Part shown: piece by piece, positions 35,640 through 48,599 of the stretch
Layout: each line of letters begins with the position of its first letter
How positions within the stretch are numbered: position 1 is the first letter of the stretch
NCBI RefSeq assembly: GCF_019393635.1
Contig: NC_057863.1
Location: 572,082,284 to 572,146,283 of the forward strand
DNA from: Dromiciops gliroides
Taxonomy: Eukaryota; Chordata; Mammalia; Microbiotheria; Microbiotheriidae
Length of the DNA stretch: 64,000 nt
Direction of reading: 5' to 3'
Notes under the pieces: model-generated
Told to the model about the DNA's origin: nothing
What the model saw: only the letters and a program-made list of their open reading frames with translations
Database searches by the model: none
Position numbers and translations under genes: made by a program

Positions 35640-36110
35640 ACTATCACAAGCAATTCTTGGATTTTAATCCTAGGTGGCTGAGAGGATGGTTATACTATCA
35701 ATAGAAATAGTGAAGGTCAGGGGAGGGGTAGTTTTTGGAAGGAAGATGACCAGTTAAACTTTGGTGATGGAGTTTCAAATGCCAGTAGGGCATTTAGGAA
35801 GAAAGGAAAGATGTAAGCATTTATTAAGCTCTTACTGTGTGTCAGGCACTGTGCTAAGTGCTTTACAAATATTATTTCATTTGGTCCTCACAACAAACCC
35901 TTTGAGGTAAGTGCTATTATTACCCCCATCTTATAGTGGAGACATTTGGTAGACAACTGGAAATAAATTCCTGGAGTTCTAGGGAGAGGTTGGAGTGGAA
36001 ATATAGAGTTGAGGATTGTCTGCATAGGAAATGATAATTAGAGCCAAAGGAGTAGATTCACTCGTTTTCTCTTCCCCAATTAATGTAGAATGTGTATAGA
36101 GGCAAGAGGC
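35640..36110 (+). mobile_element. CR1/L3-type LINE fragment with MIR-like insert
   Basis: G/A-rich old repeat (AAACTTTGGTGATGGAG..GGTAGACAACTGGAAAT), with a core-SINE tail at 35815-35940 (CTGTGCTAAGTGCTTTACAA). Confidence 0.45.
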
Positions 36111-36510
36111 TTAACAGAAACTTAGTGTGCATTTTCTTGCAAGAAGGAGGAACAATGAGCTAGAATCCATAAAGCAGGGGCAGTAGAAATAAGAAGGAAA
36201 TCATGAGAGAGCAGTGTTTTTCAAATCTCTTAAAACCCCTAGTTTCCTTTAAGACTCACCACAACCACTACCATTTATGAGAGGCTTTCCCAGACTCCCC
36301 ATAGCTGAGAGCTCCCCATCCCAAATGAGTTTATACCTATTTCACAGATATTTACCTACATATATGTGTGTGTGTGTTTGAGTGTATGTAGGAATATAGA
36401 GAGACATAGTTTTAAAATATATGTGTATATTTCTATCACAAAAATATATTGTATATTCATTTTACATGTTTGTGTATATTTATACACATACATAAATATG
36501 TGTATAAAAT

Positions 36511-36768
36511 ATCGTTGTTGTTGAGTTGTATCCAACTCTTTGTGACCCCATGAATATGTCCTTGAGGTTTTCTTGGCAAAGATACTGGATTGGTTTGCCA
36601 TTTCCTTCTCCAGTGGGTGCCCATTTTACAGTTGAGGAAATGAGGCAAATAAGGGTTACATAACTTGCCCAGTGTCACAGAGCTAGTAAGTGTCTAAGAT
36701 AAGATTTGAACTCAGATCTTCCTGACTCCAAGGCTGGTGCTATATCCACAGCACCACCTAGCTGCCCC
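36511..36768 (-). mobile_element. Long SINE (MAR1-like)
   Basis: Full reverse copy starting GTTGTTGTTGAGTTGTATCC. Confidence 0.88.
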
Positions 36769-36794
36769 ATATATAATTATACCTATACCTATAG

Positions 36795-36816
36795 ATGTGT
36801 GTGTGTGTGTGTGTGT
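36795..36816 (+). repeat. GT dinucleotide repeat
   Basis: Eleven perfect GT units. Confidence 0.9.
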
Positions 36817-37450
36817 ATCATATTGTTTGCCCTGAGAAATTCTAAGTATCTAGGAAACAGTAGGTACTTACTAAATGCTTGTTAGTTATTCTCCAGGATC
36901 ACCATTATTTTCAATTGCATTTCCCTGGTTCGGACATGTATGCATGTGATCACAAAGCCACAATGGGTATCAGTGTCCCATTATAAATTTTTTTCCACTT
37001 AAAAATCAGTAGAATTCTCAGTTTGGGATGTTGTGTTATAAGTGAATGAGTATGTGCAATGCTCCTTACTGTTGCCTTTACTCCCAACTTCTGGTTATTT
37101 GCTTCATTGAACAGAAGATTACAAAGGTGACCATTCCAAAAATTTTTGCTTGGGTGCTCATAACTTCAGCTTAACCTCAGCAATATGGCTCTAGGCATAA
37201 GGAAAAGTGTTTTCAGAGTACATCCTTGAAACTTTACCTCCGTAGAAATGAGAACTTTGTTGGGCAAATAATTGAGTGTTTTCAGGTTGAGTGGTCTGAA
37301 AGTGGTAGTGTCCAAGAGTAACATTGGCTTTGATTAACCTTCTTATGAGGGGAATAACTATTTTTTATCCCATCAGGAAATTCTGCTTCATAAGCCCTGC
37401 AGCTGGCAAATGTAGCTCAGAGATGCTACTTCCTTACTCACATGCACGTG

Positions 37451-37451
<1 letters not shown>

Positions 37452-37490
<39 letters not shown>

Positions 37491-37507
37491 ACCACCACCA
37501 CCACCAG
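37452..37507 (+). repeat. CA repeat changing to CAC triplets
   Basis: Perfect CA units followed by ACC triplets. Confidence 0.95.
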
Positions 37508-37842
37508 TTTTATCCAGAAGGTAGGGATTACCACTGGGCTTTCACAAGCACCATTTGTCAGTCCTGAAAGGGATTAGTGTTTGGTGCTGGCAGCCTGTGC
37601 AGCCAATTGTGCTGTAGACTTCTGCCGTTGGAATTGTTTACACGGGAGACTGACCATGTGACATATTCCGTACTTGTATGGTGACTTCTGCATTGATATA
37701 AAGTGCATAATGAGCACATGCAGACTTGGCCTACCCTTTACTGAACAAGATGATGAAGGAAAATGGAATTTTCCCCCTTGTCCCATAGCTGTTCTTTGAT
37801 ATGCATATAGTCCTCCCTCCTTTATACCTTGTGTTTATGGTT

Positions 37843-38002
<160 letters not shown>

Positions 38003-38361
38003 CTTAATGTGGAATCGTTTGCCCAGAGCTAACTAGCTAGTTCTAAAGCTCAGCCCACCATGACCTGGCTAGCTCCAGGAGCTTAGCCTCTTCGTTGTTG
38101 TTACTTTAGTAGATCCAAGCCAATCACCACCTCAAGCAATAGCATTTTTTTGCCACAACCACCCCCATGTTCATGGAGTGAGATGTCTCATTTATAATGA
38201 ATGCTTCATAACTTTTGTGCAAATGTGCAGTTTACATACGTAGCCAAATTATATCTAAAAGATGGTGTTTTAAAAATCTCTGTCTTAACAAGAAATTGTT
38301 ACAAGTTCTTCCTCCAGTATCAGGCATTAGCATTTAATGGCCTCTTTTCTGACACAGCAGT

Positions 38362-38545
<184 letters not shown>

Positions 38546-39584
38546 TCATTCTTCTCTTAACTGAATTAGATTTAAATCAATTTGCATGTCATAGAGATGA
38601 TTTTCTGAAAGACAGAAATCCTCTTTCATATCACTTCCTCCAAGTCAAATTAAAAACCTGGCAGAAGGAAGTTGGTTAGCAGGGTGTGGAAAATACCTAT
38701 TTTGGCCTTCGGTATTAATGAGAAAGCACAAGGCAGTTCCCAGTGACTCCATATGCTTTTCTCATCTATATGTCTGTTACTATAGCAACAGCATGTGTCT
38801 TGGCAGCAGTGGCCTTTTACCTTATTCCCTTTGGTACAAAGATAATATGTGAGGTGAGGATGTGTGAGTGGTGAAGGCTGTGCTGTGGCCAGGACAGTCA
38901 TTTGGGCCTCTGGCATTGTAGGTAGCCAAGCCACAGGCTTCCCCCTTTCTACTAGGATGGTTCTATCTGGAAAGGCACGATCTCTCTGTTGTCCTTCCCT
39001 CCACCTTGGGTGCTTTACTTTCATGGCTAACATCAGTTTTGTTTTGGGTTTTCTCCCCCCCCCAATCCCCCCCTCTAAATGGGTCTCTGTTTTTTTTTTT
39101 TTAGATTGACAGACCAGACGGGATTTTTCTTAACATTTTCTGAAAAAGTGAGATGCATCATTGGCACTTGGTGAATCTTTAGTAATCACAATCTGTCCTC
39201 AGGAAGATGGGCTGAATTTACCTTCTCAGAATATTAAACTGTTTCCAGAAGGTCTGGTTAGGAGATTAGCAAGCCACAGTGTATAGTTTGGGTTCTTATG
39301 GGTTTAAACAAGAGGGGGCGGATTTATAAACAGGACCAAAAGAAAACAACAATTATGCCAAGGAAACTCAGTATTTGCATGTCATGCCAGTAAAATTCTC
39401 ATCATGATAGGACCAAATACTTCCTCATAAATAAAACTGTGGTCATTAAACTATTCAGAGCTGAATCTGAAGGCTCAGTTTTTCATTTTTTGGTGGGTTT
39501 TTTTTTTTGTTAAGGGTAATACAATCTTGAATACCCTACTTTGTATTTTCATAGTAGGCATATTGTTATCAGCATAGGTATTTT

Positions 39585-40100
39585 TTTAGACAACCAGGTG
39601 GTGTAGTGGATAGAGCATTGAATCTAGATTCAAATCTGACCTCAGACCCTTACTAGTTGTGTGATCCTGGGCAAGTCATCATGCCTGTCTCCCTCAGTTT
39701 CCCCATCAGTAAAATCAGAATGGTACTAGCACCTACTCTTCCTAGAAGTGTTTGTTTTTCAGTCCTGTGTCTGACTCTGTTGTGACTTCATTTTGGGAGG
39801 TTTCTCGTTAAAAAAATATGGGAGTGGTTTACCATATCCTTCTCCCACTCATTTTACAGATGAAGAAACTGAAGCAAACTGAGTTAAATGACGTGCCCAA
39901 GGTCTCGAAGCTAGGAAGTATCTGAGGTCAGATTTGAACTAAGGAATACGAGTCTTCCTGACTTTAAGCCCAGTACTCTATCCACTCTGCCACCTAGCTG
40001 CCCCTCTTTTGGAAGTGTTATGAGGCTCAGATAAGATACCTGTAAAGTGCTTTGCATACCTTTAAGTGCTTGTAAATGCTAGCTATTATTATTATTATAG
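39585..40100 (+). mobile_element. THER/MIR-type SINE split by a reverse MAR1-like SINE
   Basis: The outer element (39585-39750 and 40005-40100) is interrupted by a full minus-strand MAR1-like copy (39752-40004), with a GAAGTGTT duplication on both sides. Confidence 0.82.
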
Positions 40101-41479
40101 AACCCTTGACCTTCAGATCTTAAAACTCAGACTAAGCACTGGGCAAATGAGATTATTCACTTTAGCCCTCCCTTACATCTGAAAGTGTTCCTTAGTGGAG
40201 AAAAAAAGAAGAGTTGCCACAATTTTCCCTTTCAAATCTCTGGTCTGGTACCCTATATGTTACCTTCTATAGCATCTGTATAAATAAGGCTTAATACTTT
40301 TTAATACACCGTCAGACACAGAAGGTGGGGATGGTGAGTTGGGTTCACTGTTCTGCCCGAAGGAAAATTCCCCAGGGGTGTCCATGGCTCCCATATGTCT
40401 GTAAGCACATGGAAACAGATGGTTGTGAGTAGTTACTCCCACACTGTTCAGAAACCAAGTCTATCCTCTTCCACAGTCCTATGTCAACTTTGAGGTTTAC
40501 CGTAGTCCACTATCTCCCAAAGTGGGAACCTGAGGCACATAAAGGTTAATTGTCTTGTGTTAGCCAATACAGGGGGTCTAGAATTGGCACTTGTGAACTT
40601 CTTCTGTCTGGCAGACTGCTTTTTCATTAGAAGTAGCCTAGAAGGAATTGAGATCACACATTGCTGCTTTTTCTCTCACTAACCTCTTTCCCCAATAATT
40701 ATTGCAGTGGTTCTTTCCCTCACTCATGTTTGCTAACCTTCCTTTAATTACATCATTACCTTGTAATTTGAAGAAATGGAAACATAGCATGCTTTGATAG
40801 CTGAAGCTATAATAGGAATTTTGAAAGCGTCAAGTGCCCACATCTGCTTTTGTGCACATCTGCTCAGCTTTTCTGCATTAAAAAGAAATTAGCTAATGTG
40901 AGTGAGCTGATTTTTTAAAAGGGGTGGTTGGGTTGGGGGGGGGGTATAAGCAAGGAAATTGAAGAGCTGATTACATGTTGCAAAATTAATGGATGCTTTA
41001 GAATATTGTACATGAGATGCGTACAACATCCAAGAGTCAGATTAAGACTAAAATTAATGACAATCGTTTGTTTTTCTTCTGTTCCATAATAGGAAATAGT
41101 GACTTACAGATTTTACTCACATACAGAAGCAGCATTTGACACAGATTCCCTCAAAGAGGCTTATAGTAGTCAGATTAGCTTTATATTTCCTTTGTGAATT
41201 TAACACAGTGGAAAACATCTTATCTTCTACATGGTATATCCGTGCCTTACCTGGATTCAATTTTAAACAGAAGCTAAAATTCAGCAGTTCTAATTCACAC
41301 TGTGTGTTCAGCACACAGTGTTTTGCTGAATAATCTCTGTTGTTCTAATCACATAAAATTTAAATAAAATAGGAGCCTGTTTGCTTGCTTTTATGAGGAG
41401 TAATTTTGGCCTTGAATTTGCTTAGCTTCAGCAGCAGCAGGAAATTTGGTACTGCTTATGTCTAAGTTTGGGGTTATCT
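40101..41479. other. Intron 2, unique AT-rich
   Basis: 1.4 kb without visible repeats; no exon signal recognised. Confidence 0.5.
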
Positions 41480-42095
41480 GAAAGGATCCCAGGAGTATTG
41501 CTCATCAGTCCATTTAATGACCACCCACTATGTGCTGGGCAATGTGCCATCATGCCCTGGGGATTCTGACATTCTAATGGGAAAGACTACATGGACACAA
41601 TGAATACTTACAGAATATATACAAAATGGATACAAGGTAGTTTGAGTAAGAGATACACTAGCAGCTGTGGGCAACAGAAAAGGCTTCATGAGGAAGGGGT
41701 GACTCTTGAATGAAACCAGGAGGATCAAGAGGCAGAGTCGAAGAGATAGTATAATCCAGGCTCAGGGGACAGCCAGTTCAGAGCCATGAGAGGAGGGAGT
41801 TTAGTGAAGCGCAGCATATACAGAACATTACTGGGTAGATAAGTGCGGACTGAAAGAAGGGGAGAATAAAATATAAATAGACTGGAAAAGTAGGAAGGGG
41901 CCAGTTGGTGAACACTTTAAATGTCAAACAATGGAGTTTACATTTGATCTTGAAGATTCAACCATGAGACAACATACCAAAACTTTTGATATCTCGCCAA
42001 AGCAGTCCAGGAGGATGGTGGGAAGAAAATGTATATTTCTCAACACTTGCAATCAAGAAATAACATTTATTAAGCATTTACTATATGCCAGAAAT
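41480..42095 (+). mobile_element. CR1/L3-type LINE fragment
   Basis: ATGTGCTGGGCAATGTGCC..GATTCTGACATTCTAATGG, then GGCCAGTTGGTGAACACTTTA..GGAGTTTACATTTGATC; the longest copy of this old family here. Confidence 0.5.
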
Positions 42096-42364
42096 GGCTA
42101 AACTGTGGAACAAAAAAAAAATGAGAAAGAAGTAACAGATTAAGAGATTGGGCATACAACTGAAAGCAAACTAGGAAAGCAAGAAAATAAAAGCCCCAAC
42201 CAAACACAAAAGCACAAATTCTGAGAATCAAAGAGGAAATAAAATAGAATGCATAAAAATGAGTTATTAATGAAAAAATGAGCTTTAAAAATTACTTTGG
42301 GGCCCTATTACAACAAAAACTTAGCATGAAATTAACCTTTGCTTTGTTAAAAAGGAAAGTCCAG

Positions 42365-42511
42365 GGGCAGCTAGATGGCTAAGTGGATAGAGCACCGGCC
42401 CTGGAGTCAGGAGGACCTGAGTTCAAATCCGGCCTCAGACACTTAACACTTACTAGCTGTGTGACCCTGGGCAAGTCACTTAACCCCAATTGCCTCACTT
42501 TAAAAAAAAAA
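42365..42511 (+). mobile_element. Short SINE, near consensus, 16-bp duplication
   Basis: Flanked by AAAAAGGAAAGTCCAG (42349-42364 and 42512-42527). It is one of the least diverged copies, so probably young. Confidence 0.92.
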
Positions 42512-42840
42512 AAAAAGGAAAGTCCAGAGTATCCTTTAGTTTACCAATAAAGTTCTATCCGAGTAGCCATGTGTTTATTGTTTAGAGTAGCCACAAGAAG
42601 AAAATTTGGCCTAACCATCCACTCATTGGTATTGTTAAATATTCTACTTCTTAAAATTCCACATGGATTAGCCATTCTAATGTGTCTGTCATGTTCCCTT
42701 GTTGACATCGTAGTAAAGCTATTCAATTCAAAAATCATTATTAAGTGCTATGTACTAGGCATAGGGCTAACCAATGCTCTGAGAATAGACATCGTAGTTT
42801 GCAATAGAGTATTGAAATTTCAGCAATTCTAGTCTATTGA

Positions 42841-42895
42841 AAGAAGGAGGGAGGGAGGGAGGGAGACAGAAAAGGAGAAAAAGCGCATGGGGGAG
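42841..42895 (+). repeat. GGGA/GAAA purine tract
   Basis: Short GGGA tandem repeat plus purine-rich flank. Confidence 0.85.
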
Positions 42896-42910
42896 GGGCA
42901 GGGAGACAGA

Positions 42911-43155
42911 GTTGTTTAGTTATTTTCAGTTATGTCCAACTCTTCATGACTCCAATTGAGGTCTTCATGGCAAAGATACTGGAGTAGTTTGCCATTTCCT
43001 TCTCCAGCTTATTTTATAGATGAAGAAACTGAGGCAAACAAGGCTAAGTGACTTACCCAGGGTCACGCAGCTAATAAGTGTCTGAGGTTGGATTTGAATT
43101 CAGATCTTCCTGACTCCAGGTCTGGCACTCTATCCACTGTGCCACCTAGTTGCCA
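42911..43155 (-). mobile_element. Long SINE (MAR1-like)
   Basis: Full reverse copy, TTTTCAGTTATGTCCAACTC tail to GCCACCTAGTTGCC. Confidence 0.87.
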
Positions 43156-43496
43156 AAAGAGAAAGAGTGTTATTTCGTGATCATCTAGAAGTCCTTTTTC
43201 TCAACCCATTCCCTTTGACTTCTTTGAATTCTCTTTTATCTCATGTGTTTTAGGAAGAAGAAATAGTTATGTGATATGAATACCTTCGAATATAATGGCA
43301 TTTATGTATAAAGCCCCTCTAATCAGTTTTCCTGCCCAAATCTTTACCTTTTGGGATTTTCTTCTTTTTGAGTAGAAACCCCTGTTTGGTCCTACCTCAT
43401 GATGAATAGTTTAGCTTAGCTGGAAAAATCAAAGTTATTCACTTGTTACCATAGCATCTCCATAGATTGTGTCTATAATTCCTAGAGTTTTAACTT

Positions 43497-43685
43497 GGAC
43501 CAGTGTGATTAATGAAAAGAAGACTGGATCTGAAGTCAGAAAACCTGTGTCTAAACACTAGCTTTGTCATTATGTAGTCCTTTTGGCAAATCACCTGACC
43601 TCTCTGGCCCTCAGTTTCCTCATCTGTAAAATGAGGAGGTTGGATTGGATCATCTATAAAGACATTTCAGTTCTAAAATTCTCTA
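43497..43685 (+). mobile_element. MIR-type SINE
   Basis: CTCAGTTTCCTCATCTGTAA core with GGATCATCTATAAAGAC. Confidence 0.7.
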
Positions 43686-43704
43686 CTTATTTACATGATT
43701 ACAT

Positions 43705-43870
43705 TGCTTACCATTTTAGGGAGGGGGAAAGGAGGGAGGGAAAAAATTAGAATTCAAAAAAATTTTAATGAATGTTAAATGTTAAAAATTGGCATTACAT
43801 GTAATTTAAAAATATATTTTAAAATACTTTTAATGAATCATTAAAAAATAAAATTCTCTTCTTGTATAAA
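43705..43870 (+). mobile_element. L1 3' end fragment
   Basis: GGGAGGG..AGAATTC followed by A/T-rich repeats with ATTACATGTAATT, the 3' terminal sequence of marsupial L1, + orientation. Confidence 0.55.
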
Positions 43871-44237
43871 AAAAATTCAAAAGCTAAGGTCATAGTATCT
43901 CTTAGACCCTACTTAGCAGCTTCAAAATGAAAAGAGATTTTATTAAGGGAGTATTAAAATTATCCTGGTACACAATACAGAAAGATAATAGAGTATATGT
44001 TCTTCTGCATCCCATATCCCTTCAGAGACTTTGTTTAAAACAAGTAACTTGTTGTTTGTGTATTAAGCAACAGGTAACCTAGTGCCTTCTAGGTGAGCAG
44101 GGAGCAGCCTCTTAGGACTATAGAAAACAAGAAAGGAAACCTCTGAAAAGAATTAGAGTAGGCCCTTAGAATTGATCTGTGATAGGGGAAAATCAGTGTG
44201 TTGGGCTGTGATTCACTAGGGTAGTGCCTAATGCATC

Positions 44238-44665
44238 AGGGATAGTACCAAGAGCAGTAGACTTTAAATCAGAAAACTTGGGTTAGAATCTCAAACGTGC
44301 CGTTTGTTCTGCCTTCGTGATTTTAGGCCAAAGACTTAGCCTTAGTTCTCTCATCCACAAAATGAAGGGTTTGGCAGGTGATCTCTAAGGTTCTCTTTAG
44401 CTTAAATTCCTATGATCCCCTCCCTTTTGGGCCTCCCATACTTTTCCCCATCCTTCCAGTTCCATACTCTACCCCTACCCCATCCTCCCAGTAAGTAATG
44501 ACAGTGCAATTTTGATTCAAAGAACCTGGGTTCAAATCTCAGCTCTACTGTGTACTTCTTATATGATTTGGGGCAAGTTACTTCCTTTATTTTGGTCAGT
44601 TTCCTCACCTACAAAATGATGGGCTTGGAGCAGATGATCAATTTTGCAATCTAAAATGTTTTCAG
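44238..44665 (+). mobile_element. Two tandem MIR-type SINEs
   Basis: Independent diverged copies at 44238-44418 and 44495-44665, same orientation. Confidence 0.6.
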
Positions 44666-44718
44666 TGCCCCCAGCATCACATAGCATAATGATCTGCACA
44701 TATCCCATATTGTATATA

Positions 44719-45112
44719 TTAATTAGTGATCTGGAGTGCTTTAAGGTTTATGAAATGTTTTCTTAGAAACAGCCCCATAAGAAACACAGCTCAATTATTA
44801 TAAGTCCCATTTTACAGATGAAGAATCTGAGGCTCAGATTGATTAAATAATTTGTCCAAAGTTCCATAGCTACTAAGTGCAGAACTGTGATTTGATAAAA
44901 TTGTCATCTTCTTCTGCCTCTTCCTCCTCCTCCTCCTCTTCTTCTTCCTCTTCCTCTTCCTCCTCCTCCTCTTCTTCTTCCTCTTCCTCCTCCCCCTCCC
45001 CTTCTTCTTCTTCTTGCTGAGCAATGAAGGTTAAGTGACTTGCCCAGGATCATGCAGCTAGTAGATCCAAAATCTTCTGAGTTCAAATTCCATGCTCTTT
45101 CCTACTACATCA
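44719..45112 (-). mobile_element. MIR-type SINE, CTT/CCT tract and short SINE
   Basis: A reverse MIR (44719-44905) is followed by a TTC/TCC tract (44911-45017) and a 5'-part reverse short SINE (45018-45112). The tract probably grew from the SINE's A-rich tail. Confidence 0.65.
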
Positions 45113-45519
45113 TGCCACGTCCCTTCTTTTTTTGTTTTCCAGCTAAAATGACATGATAATGCTCCAGTGCCCCGCCAAAAAAAGTAGAAAAAACAATCTT
45201 ATCAAGGCAGGCTGTAAAGTTGGATAAGGTTCTGCAGGAAAACTTCCTTACTTTCAGGTTTTAACAAAGTCTATCTTTTTGAACCACTGACTTTTGGGAC
45301 TCCATCAGAAGGGAGGACGTGACGGAAGGGATCTATTGTGGTAATGCTATGGCACTAACAGCCCCCAGAAGGTGGAATTAGCTGAAGTCCCAGATTCTTG
45401 GCACCAATGATGATACGCTTTTGTAAATTCCTATGACATAGGTCCAGAAAATTCAAGATCATCCTGGGAAAAAAAGCGCAGCTCTTAAACAATATAGTAT
45501 TTGCAACTCCTGGAGAATT

Positions 45520-45850
45520 GTTTGCTTTGCAAATCTGCATGTGTCGCTCCCCTTATGAATAGATTCTGGTGGCTCCATATTGTCTCTAGGATCAAATGTA
45601 AACTGCTGTGTTTGGCATTTGTAACCTTTTACAACCTGGCCCCAACCTACTTTCCCAGCCAAACTGCACAGTATTCCCCTCCCCATTCTTTATGGTCTAG
45701 GCAAACTGTTGTGCTCCATTTCCCATCTCCATGCCCTTGCACTCACTGGCTGTCCCTTGTGCCTGGAATACATTTGCTCTTTGCCTCTGACTCTTCAAAT
45801 CCCTAGTCTTCTTCAAGTCTCAGCTCAAACATCGCCTTCTATTTCTTTTG
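45520..45850 (+). mobile_element. L2 fragment
   Basis: Contains ACAACCTGGCCCCAACCTAC and TGTGCCTGGAATACATT..CAAGTCTCAGCTCAAAC, both L2 3' landmarks. Confidence 0.7.
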
Positions 45851-46278
45851 TTCCGTAATAATTCAATCATCTTCTCCATTGTCTTCTACTTCTTTGGGAG
45901 AAATATCTCCTCTCTGAATTCATGTGTGGGTAACTGCTGCCGGATATATATTTACCACAATGCAGAAATTATGGGGGCAGAAGCCTAAGCTTTATGATTA
46001 CACTCAAGCATAGGTTTAAGCCTCCGAGATAACCTGCACCATCATGAGGATTCTGACAAGGATTCTCCTAGGCAAAATTGCATCAGAGTGATAGAGAGAA
46101 ATAGTGATTTGACACATCGCAATCTTGTACATTCCTCTTAGGCCATAAAAGTTACAAAGAAGATAGATTCGTAATCCCACATTTTCTTCTGTCATAAAAG
46201 TTGAACAAATTTTGTTCAACAGAGTCACAATCTCATGCATCCCCTAAGGAAACAGATTTCTGTTGAACAAAGTCAGGA

Positions 46279-46430
46279 TGGGGGCAGCTAGGAGCGCAGT
46301 GGATAGAACATTGGCCCTGGAGTCAGGAGGACTTGAGTTCAAATCTACCCTCAGACACTTGACACTTACTGTGTGACCCTGGGCAAGTCACTTAACCTTC
46401 ATTGCCCCACCAAAAGAAAAGAGAAAAAAA
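46279..46430 (+). mobile_element. Short SINE
   Basis: Slightly deleted copy (CTTACTGTGTGACC lacks TAGC), A-rich tail. Confidence 0.87.
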
Positions 46431-46605
46431 ATCAGGTTACAGATTAAAATACATTTAGAGGATTCAGTTAGGCTGATTAAGAAGGATTTACACATCTGAG
46501 GAGCCCTGGACTGTTGAGATTCTTTCTCCAACTTTGTATCTAAGGAATGCCTAAGACTCTTAAATAAATTTTTACATCCTATAGACAACTTTTGTTCAAG
46601 AGAGA

Positions 46606-46757
46606 TTAATATTGGGGGGGGGGACAGGGCAATGAGGGTTAAGTGACTTGCCCAGGGTCACACAGCTAGTAAGTGTCAAGTGTCTGAGGCCAGATTTGAA
46701 CTCAGGTTCTCCTGACTCCAGGGCCAGTGCTCTATCCACTGCATCACCTAGCTGCCC
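46606..46757 (-). mobile_element. Short SINE
   Basis: Reverse copy with a poly-G run in its tail, flanked by a GAGATTAATATT/GAGGTTAATATT duplication. Opposite in orientation to the copy 180 bp to the left. Confidence 0.87.
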
Positions 46758-46974
46758 CCAGGTGAGGTTAATATTAAAAGACTTTTTGTTAACTAAAAAT
46801 TGTAGGAGGATTTCCCCTGAGTCCCAAATTGTAAAGGGAAATAAAGAAATTCCCATAGCATACTTAAGGATTTTTCTGAAACCTACAACTACAAGGGCTT
46901 AACTCTTTCATCACCTTGTATCTATTTTATATATTAACATATTTAATTTTATCTCCTTACTGTATATGTATTGA

Positions 46975-47110
46975 TAGAGGCAATATGGTGTAGAGAGTAG
47001 AGAGCTGGCCTTGGAGACAGAAAGGACAGGGATCAAGTTCTCCCTTTGACGTGTAGTCAAAGTCCCTTGACCTCTCAGTTAGCTGGACTACAGATGTCCA
47101 GCAACTGCAT
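46975..47110 (+). mobile_element. MIR/THER-type SINE fragment
   Basis: AATATGGTGTAGAGAGTAGAG head with a diverged core. Confidence 0.5.
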
Positions 47111-47835
47111 TGTTGCCTACAATACTCTAGAGTTTTCTCCCCTTACCCCCAAGAAATGAAAATATGAGTGGGAAGTATTTTGCAAAATAAATAAAAATAC
47201 AACAGAACATAGATAATGTTGATATATGTTTTTTTAAGTCTTTGTGGGGCCTGCAGGGATCTTTCTGTATGGAATAGAGACCCCCTTTTCCATCTGAGTA
47301 GGATACCACTGCTCTAGACAGCAATCTGAGGCAACATGAAATAAAACATTATCAAAATATTTGACATAATTTGAGAAAAAAGTATGTTTTCCTTGAGTGG
47401 TATCAATCAGTGGTGTCAAATTCAAAAAGAAACAGGAGCACAAAACCATAAAAAAAATCTCTGCTTGCATTACATCGATGTAGAAAACCACATATTAATA
47501 GCAAATATGTTCTATTATATTTATAATTTATTTTATTAACTATTTTGCATTTTAATCTGGCAAGGGATGGGGTGCTACTCGGAAAGTTGTGGCTACTCTG
47601 GCAGCATAATTGACACCTCTGGAATAGATAATTGCCTTAGTTCCTTACTTAATGTAGACATTAAAAGATCAGTAATAGATATTAAAGTTTATCCAGCATA
47701 TTTCTGGGTTCCTGTTAAGCATGTAAGCCACAATTTCAGATCTTTTTTTGGTACAGAAATTCCAAAAGACAATTTGATTTTCAATTTGCTGCTTGCATAA
47801 ATTAACTTTTCTAATGTTAAAATTAATTAAAATTT
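47111..47835. other. Intron 2, unique AT-rich
   Basis: Nothing recognised; the 7SL-derived copy starts at its right end. Confidence 0.5.
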
Positions 47836-48082
47836 GCCAGATGTCACAGAGCATGCCTGTAATCCCAGAGGCTGTTGGGTTGCTTGAGCTCTGGAGATCT
47901 GAGGAACAATAAGGCTAAAGCCAATCAAGTGTCCTTGCTAAATCTAGCACCAATATGATGAGTCCCTGGGATTGGGGTGGGGGTGGGGGTGGTTCTGTGC
48001 TGATAAACTGTGGGCAGTGGGATTGGCCAGTGAGTGGCCACTGCGCTTCCAGCTTGGACCTAGATATGGAGAACTGCCTCAT
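47836..48082 (+). pseudogene. 7SL (SRP) RNA-derived pseudogene with internal deletion
   Basis: Starts GCCAGATGTC..GCATGCCTGTAATCCCAG, the Alu-domain 5' end of 7SL RNA. It continues through the S-domain segment around GTGTCCTTGCTAAAT..CACCAATATGATGA, then resumes at GTGCTGAT..CAGTGGGAT and ends GGCCACTGCGCTTCCAGC. About 70-80 nt of the S domain are missing and a GGGGTG repeat stands in their place. This differs from the Alu/B1 deletion, which removes the S domain. No poly-A tail or target duplication is obvious; a GACA/GATA-like simple repeat follows. It is too diverged to be functional SRP RNA. Confidence 0.82.
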
Positions 48083-48180
48083 AAATAAGCAGGTAGACAG
48101 ACAGATGGACAGAAATAATAGATGGATAGATTGATGGATGGATAAATGAGTGAAGATAAGTGAATAAATGATAAAATTTG
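48083..48180 (+). repeat. GACA/GATA/GATG imperfect tetranucleotide repeat
   Basis: Follows directly on the 7SL-derived sequence. Confidence 0.8.
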
Positions 48181-48287
48181 AGAATGTGATATCTTGAGAT
48201 CAATGATAGATCTAGAAGTGGGAGATTTGGAGCTTCATGTATAAAATGTCAAACTATATAAAACTTAATGGTGTTCTAACTAACATC

Positions 48288-48544
48288 TTTTGTTGTTGTT
48301 CGGTTGTTTTTCAGTCATGTCCTACTCTTTCTGACCCCATTTGGGGTTTTCTTGGCAAAGATAATGGAATGGTTCACTATAACCTTCTGTAGCTCATTTA
48401 CCAGATGAAGAAACTGAGGCAAACAGGGTCAGGAGACTTGCCCAGGGTCACACAGCCAATAAGTGTCTGCGGCCAGATTTGAATTCAAGAAGATGGGTCT
48501 TCCTGACTCCAGGCCCACTGCTCTACCTACTGTGCCAATTAGCT
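48288..48544 (-). mobile_element. Long SINE (MAR1-like)
   Basis: Full reverse copy with TTGTTGTTCGGTTGTTTTTC start. Confidence 0.87.
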
Positions 48545-48599
48545 ATCTTTTATATTGCTTTAATTCTTAAAGAGATCTCTGTTCTTAGTATTATTGGTA

